From Bog-473 sp963756025 (GTDB lineage Bacteria; Actinomycetota; Acidimicrobiia; Acidimicrobiales; RAAP-2): 64,000 bases of DNA. The translations under genes and the position numbers were made by a program. Location: NCBI GenBank assembly GCA_963756025.1, contig CAVWMF010000009.1:584761-648760 (forward strand), written 5' to 3'. The notes beneath the pieces were generated by a model that was given only the letters and a program-made list of their open reading frames with translations, ran no database searches and was not told where the DNA came from. This document shows positions 61,120 to 64,000 of the stretch, piece by piece (within the stretch, counting starts at the first letter, position 1; every line of letters begins with the position of its first letter).

Positions 61120-63468
61120 TCACGGCGCGGAGCGGATGGCCCCGTCCGTGCGCAGGTTGTCGATCTGCTCCGGTTCGAGCCCTACGGAGCGAAGGATGCT
61201 GTCGGTGTGGGCGCCGAGCTCGGGGGCCAGCCGATGGGGAGGGTCGGTGCACCCGCTGACCCGGACGAGCCGGGCCAGCTCCCGGATGTTCCCCTTGCCC
61301 GGGTGCCGACACTCCGCCACCCGGCCGGTGCGCCGATTCTCCGGATCGTTCAAGAAGGCGTGCGTGTTGCGCCCGACGGGCTCGACCGCGGGCACCCCGG
61401 CTGCGCCGAACTTGGCGAGCCAGGTGGCCGTGTCCCGCTGCTCGATGCGATCGGCGATCTCGGCGAGGTCGGCCGTCTCCGCCAGGTCGGCCGGCTCCAG
61501 GTCGAGCACCTCGCCCAGGGCGGCTCTTTCGCTCTCCTCGAGCGCGGAGAGGCAGACCCACCCGTCCGCCGTCCGGTACAGCCGTTCGAACGGGCCGAAT
61601 CCGTACTGCAGCGTGTCGAGCCGCCCGGCACCCAACACCTCGCCACCGGTGCCGTCGTCGGGCATCCGACGCACGATGTGCGCCACATGGGACATCGTGG
61701 CGTTCAATTGGGGATTCTCGATGTACATCCCCTCTGCGGTCCGGCGCCGGTGCAGCAATCCCATGAGGATGCAGGCGGCGCCCAGCATCCCGTTGCCCGG
61801 GTCTTCGTTGCACGGCGTGGGGAGGGGTTCGTTGAACCGCCCGGCGGCTTCGAACGTGACGCCGACATAGCCGGACATCATCGGGGCGAAGCTCTGCCGG
61901 AGCATGTCGGGACCGCCGGAACCCCAGCCGGGGGCGTAGAGGTAGACCACCTCGGGGTGGCTCGCGCGTATGTCCTCGTAGGCCAGACCGAGGCGCTGGG
62001 CCGCGCCGGGTCGCAAATTGTGGTGCACGACGTCGGCCCACTCGAGCAGGCCCTCGATGGCGGGCCTCACGCCGGGAGCCTTGAGATCCATGGCGATGGA
62101 GCGCTTGCCGGCCTGGGCGGGGAAGAAGCATTGATCGATCCCCCGCAGCTGGTCGCCCTGCGTGGGTTCGAGCTTGATGACATCGGCACCGAGGTCGGCC
62201 AGGAGGCGCGACGAGTACGGCCCGGCGAAATACGCGCCGAGATCAAGGATCTTCACGCCCTCGAGGAGGGGCTGGCCGGACCGGGCCGGCGGATCGGAGC
62301 CACGCCCGACGAAGGGCTCCTCGCCCCACGCATGGGCGAGGACGGCTTCGGTGTGCTGCCCCGGCGTCGGGGCGGGCGTGAGGCTGACCGAGCCGAGCGC
62401 CGGGAACTTGGCCGCCGGCGCCACCTGCTGCACCGGCCCCAGGACCGGGTCGTCGATCTCGACCACCATCTGGTTGTGCTGCGCCTGCGGCTGATCGAAG
62501 ACCTCGCAGGGGAGGAGGTGCTCGATGCCGCACACTTCGGCGTGGCGCAGCACATCGACCCAGTGCGCACGCGGCTTGGCGGCGATGCGACGGTGGAGCT
62601 CCGTCTCGAGCAGCGTCGCCTGCTCCGGCGTCAGGGGTGCCCCCATGTCCAGTCCGCTTTCGCTGGGCGGGATGCGATCATCCAGCTCGAGCACCTTCAT
62701 CAGGCGTCCGAAAGCCCCGACGGCTCCCGTGTGGATACCGATGTACCGGCCGTCGCTGCAGACGAAGGAGCGGGTGACGAGACGGGTCCCCGCCGTCGAG
62801 TTCTGCCCGACGCCTTTGGCCGCCATGGCGGCCACCGATGCATCCGACTCACTCCAGAGCATGGAGTGGTAGGCCAGGGCACCGTCGAGCAGCGACGTGT
62901 CGACATGCCGGCCGACGCCGTCGGACGAGCGCCGGTAGAGCGCGGCCAGCGTCCCGAGGAAGGCCAGGTAGGCCGCGCCGAGGCCGGCCTGGGGCAAACC
63001 CTCGAAGATCGGGCCCTCGCGGTGACCGGCCTGCTCGGCCATGGTGCCGACGAGGGCGTGCACGAGGGCCTCGCGAGCGGCGGTGTCGCGCTGGGGACCG
63101 TCAGTGCCGAACGCCGTGATCGCACAGGTGACGAGCCCCGGATTGACCGGCTGCAGAGCGGTAGGGCCCAGGCCCAGGTCGTCCGCCGCGCCGGGAGCCC
63201 AGGTCTCCACGAAGACGTCGGCCCCCGCCAACAACTCGACGAGGTGGTCCCGCTGGGCCGGGTCGGCGGGTTCGAGGATGGCACTGCGCTTGTTCCGGTT
63301 GAACACGGACGCACCCACGGGTGATCGGCGGCGTAGGGGGCTCCCGCCCGGAGGCTCCACCCACACCACGTCGGCCCCGTACGCGGCCATCAGTCCGGTG
63401 GCCCGGAGCCCGGCCATGGTCACCGAGCAGTCGACGACACGCAGTCCCTCGAGTGGCCCGCCCGTCAT
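61120..63468 (-). CDS. Tandem-domain CaiB/BaiF class III CoA-transferase
   Basis: The 782-residue protein is two class III CoA-transferase domains in one chain. Domain 1 (about 1-390) starts GLRVVDCSVTMAG; domain 2 (about 400-782) starts GVKILDLGAYFAGPYSSRLLADLGADVIK. The catalytic aspartate region in domain 2, EDPGNGMLGA, looks intact. In domain 1 the matching place reads LPQAGLGAAYL, without an aspartate. Domain 1 therefore may be structural only. Such fused enzymes exist in actinobacteria and act on acyl-CoAs; the substrate here is unknown. ATG 63468 is chosen since the first domain starts there. Confidence 0.87.
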   Translation of the reverse strand: MTGGPLEGLRVVDCSVTMAGLRATGLMAAYGADVVWVEPPGGSPLRRRSPVGASVFNRNKRSAILEPADPAQRDHLVELLAGADVFVETWAPGAADDLGLGPTALQPVNPGLVTCAITAFGTDGPQRDTAAREALVHALVGTMAEQAGHREGPIFEGLPQAGLGAAYLAFLGTLAALYRRSSDGVGRHVDTSLLDGALAYHSMLWSESDASVAAMAAKGVGQNSTAGTRLVTRSFVCSDGRYIGIHTGAVGAFGRLMKVLELDDRIPPSESGLDMGAPLTPEQATLLETELHRRIAAKPRAHWVDVLRHAEVCGIEHLLPCEVFDQPQAQHNQMVVEIDDPVLGPVQQVAPAAKFPALGSVSLTPAPTPGQHTEAVLAHAWGEEPFVGRGSDPPARSGQPLLEGVKILDLGAYFAGPYSSRLLADLGADVIKLEPTQGDQLRGIDQCFFPAQAGKRSIAMDLKAPGVRPAIEGLLEWADVVHHNLRPGAAQRLGLAYEDIRASHPEVVYLYAPGWGSGGPDMLRQSFAPMMSGYVGVTFEAAGRFNEPLPTPCNEDPGNGMLGAACILMGLLHRRRTAEGMYIENPQLNATMSHVAHIVRRMPDDGTGGEVLGAGRLDTLQYGFGPFERLYRTADGWVCLSALEESERAALGEVLDLEPADLAETADLAEIADRIEQRDTATWLAKFGAAGVPAVEPVGRNTHAFLNDPENRRTGRVAECRHPGKGNIRELARLVRVSGCTDPPHRLAPELGAHTDSILRSVGLEPEQIDNLRTDGAIRSAP

Positions 63469-63515
63469 GGCGCCCCGATCGCCGTGCTGCGAGCCCGTGT
63501 GCGGTGCCGTAGGGT

Positions 63516-64000
63516 ATGGCCATGGTTGAGTCGACACAGTTCATGATCGGGGCCAAGGTCGATTGCCGCGACGGTGAGTGCGGCGAGGTGATCCGCCTCG
63601 TCGTCGATCCGCTCGTGGGGGAAGTGACGCACATCGTCGTGGAGCCCAAGCACCGGGAGGGCATCGGCCGTCTGGTGCCACTCGCTCTGGTGGCCAGTGG
63701 ACCGACACGGTCGCACTCAGCTGCACGCTGGCCGAGTTCGAGGCGCTCGATTTCGCCGAGGAGACACACTTCCTGCCGGGCAGCGGTGAGGTGATGGCGC
63801 TCCCTTTCTACGGGCTCGGCCCGGGCAACGTCACGCCTCCGGTGACGATGGACACCTTGCCGCTGGGGGAGGTGGCGGTGCGCCGCGACGAGACCGTCGA
63901 TGCCACGGACGGCCAGATCGGGCGGGTGCAGGGATTGGTGATCGAGCCCGTCAACCATCACGTGACCCACGTCCTTCTCCAAGAAGGTCATCTCTGGGGA
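63516..64000 (+). CDS. PRC-barrel protein, cut at the window end and with a one-base frame shift near 63697
   Basis: The first barrel reads FMIGAKVDCRDGECGEVIRLVVDPLVGEVTHIVVEPKH. The frame breaks after LVPLALVASG; the continuation TVALSCTLAEFEALDFAEE and a second PRC-barrel (VDATDGQIGRVQGLVIEP) are in another frame that fits a missing base near 63697-63703. The protein runs past the end of the window. PRC-barrel proteins bind RNA or form small structural parts; function unknown. Confidence 0.72.

Noticed and set aside
60733..63324. An 863-codon open frame on the plus strand opposite the CoA-transferase
   Set aside because: Composition is that of an antisense shadow, while the minus strand encodes two recognisable transferase domains.
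1..64000. CRISPR arrays, tRNA or rRNA genes, insertion sequences
   Set aside because: None was seen; the tandem repeats present are coding or lack regular spacers.

Overview
This is a 64 kb piece of a high-GC actinobacterial chromosome, most likely from the class Acidimicrobiia or a close relative. That placement is an inference. It rests on a mycothiol synthase (mshD), a Ddn-type F420-dependent nitroreductase family protein, a GAF-ANTAR regulator, a DUF222/HNH endonuclease, menaquinone genes and a sedolisin with the GYWLVASDGG-type repeats common in these bacteria. Genes are packed tightly, and many stop codons overlap the next start as GTGA, ATGA or TTGA. No rRNA gene, tRNA gene, CRISPR array or insertion sequence was seen.

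Layout. 0-3.6 kb: tail of a PPOX-family gene, then yebC-ruvC-ruvA-ruvB (Holliday junction resolution). 3.6-6.1 kb, minus: a response regulator and a PAS sensor kinase. 6.1-6.6 kb: a 535-base divergent gap packed with inverted repeats, a candidate structured RNA. 6.6-24.9 kb, plus: yajC-secD-secF (protein export), rel (ppGpp), hisS, aspS, rarA, a secreted S53 peptidase with six C-terminal repeats, alaS, ruvX, mltG, aroE. 25-31.9 kb: an MscS channel, two SEDS (RodA/FtsW) proteins around a bifunctional-nuclease gene, ppk1 and a DUF1345 membrane protein. 32-39.2 kb: a STAS-GAF-ANTAR fusion, small genes, a flippase-like membrane protein, an AI-2E family protein, a dolichol-phosphate-mannose-type glycosyltransferase and a second two-component pair. 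39.2-44.1 kb: maoC-menG-menF (minus), a VIT1-type transporter, mshD and nth. 44.1-47.5 kb: a small accessory segment with a CopG-like antitoxin, a decayed PIN toxin, a DUF222/HNH endonuclease and a cupin. 47.6-61.1 kb: the amino-acid block hisD-C-B-H-A-F, a GroES-like gene, hisI, trpE, ygfZ, two small membrane proteins, a Ddn-like protein (minus) and trpC-F-B-A. 61.1-64 kb: a double-domain CaiB/BaiF CoA-transferase and a PRC-barrel protein cut by the window end.

How it fits together. RuvABC and RarA handle stalled forks. Sec, Rel and the aminoacyl-tRNA synthetases form the growth core. MltG, two SEDS proteins, the mannosyltransferase and the flippase-like protein serve the envelope. The his and trp genes are interleaved, and because trpF is present HisA need not be the bifunctional PriA of many actinomycetes.

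Caution. Nine otherwise well-conserved coding regions are each broken by one or more one-base frame shifts: secF, rarA, alaS, the second kinase gene, the PIN toxin, hisD, hisC (four shifts), ygfZ and the PRC gene. Ten of the twelve shifts look like a single extra base. Sequencing or assembly error is the simplest reading for the housekeeping genes.
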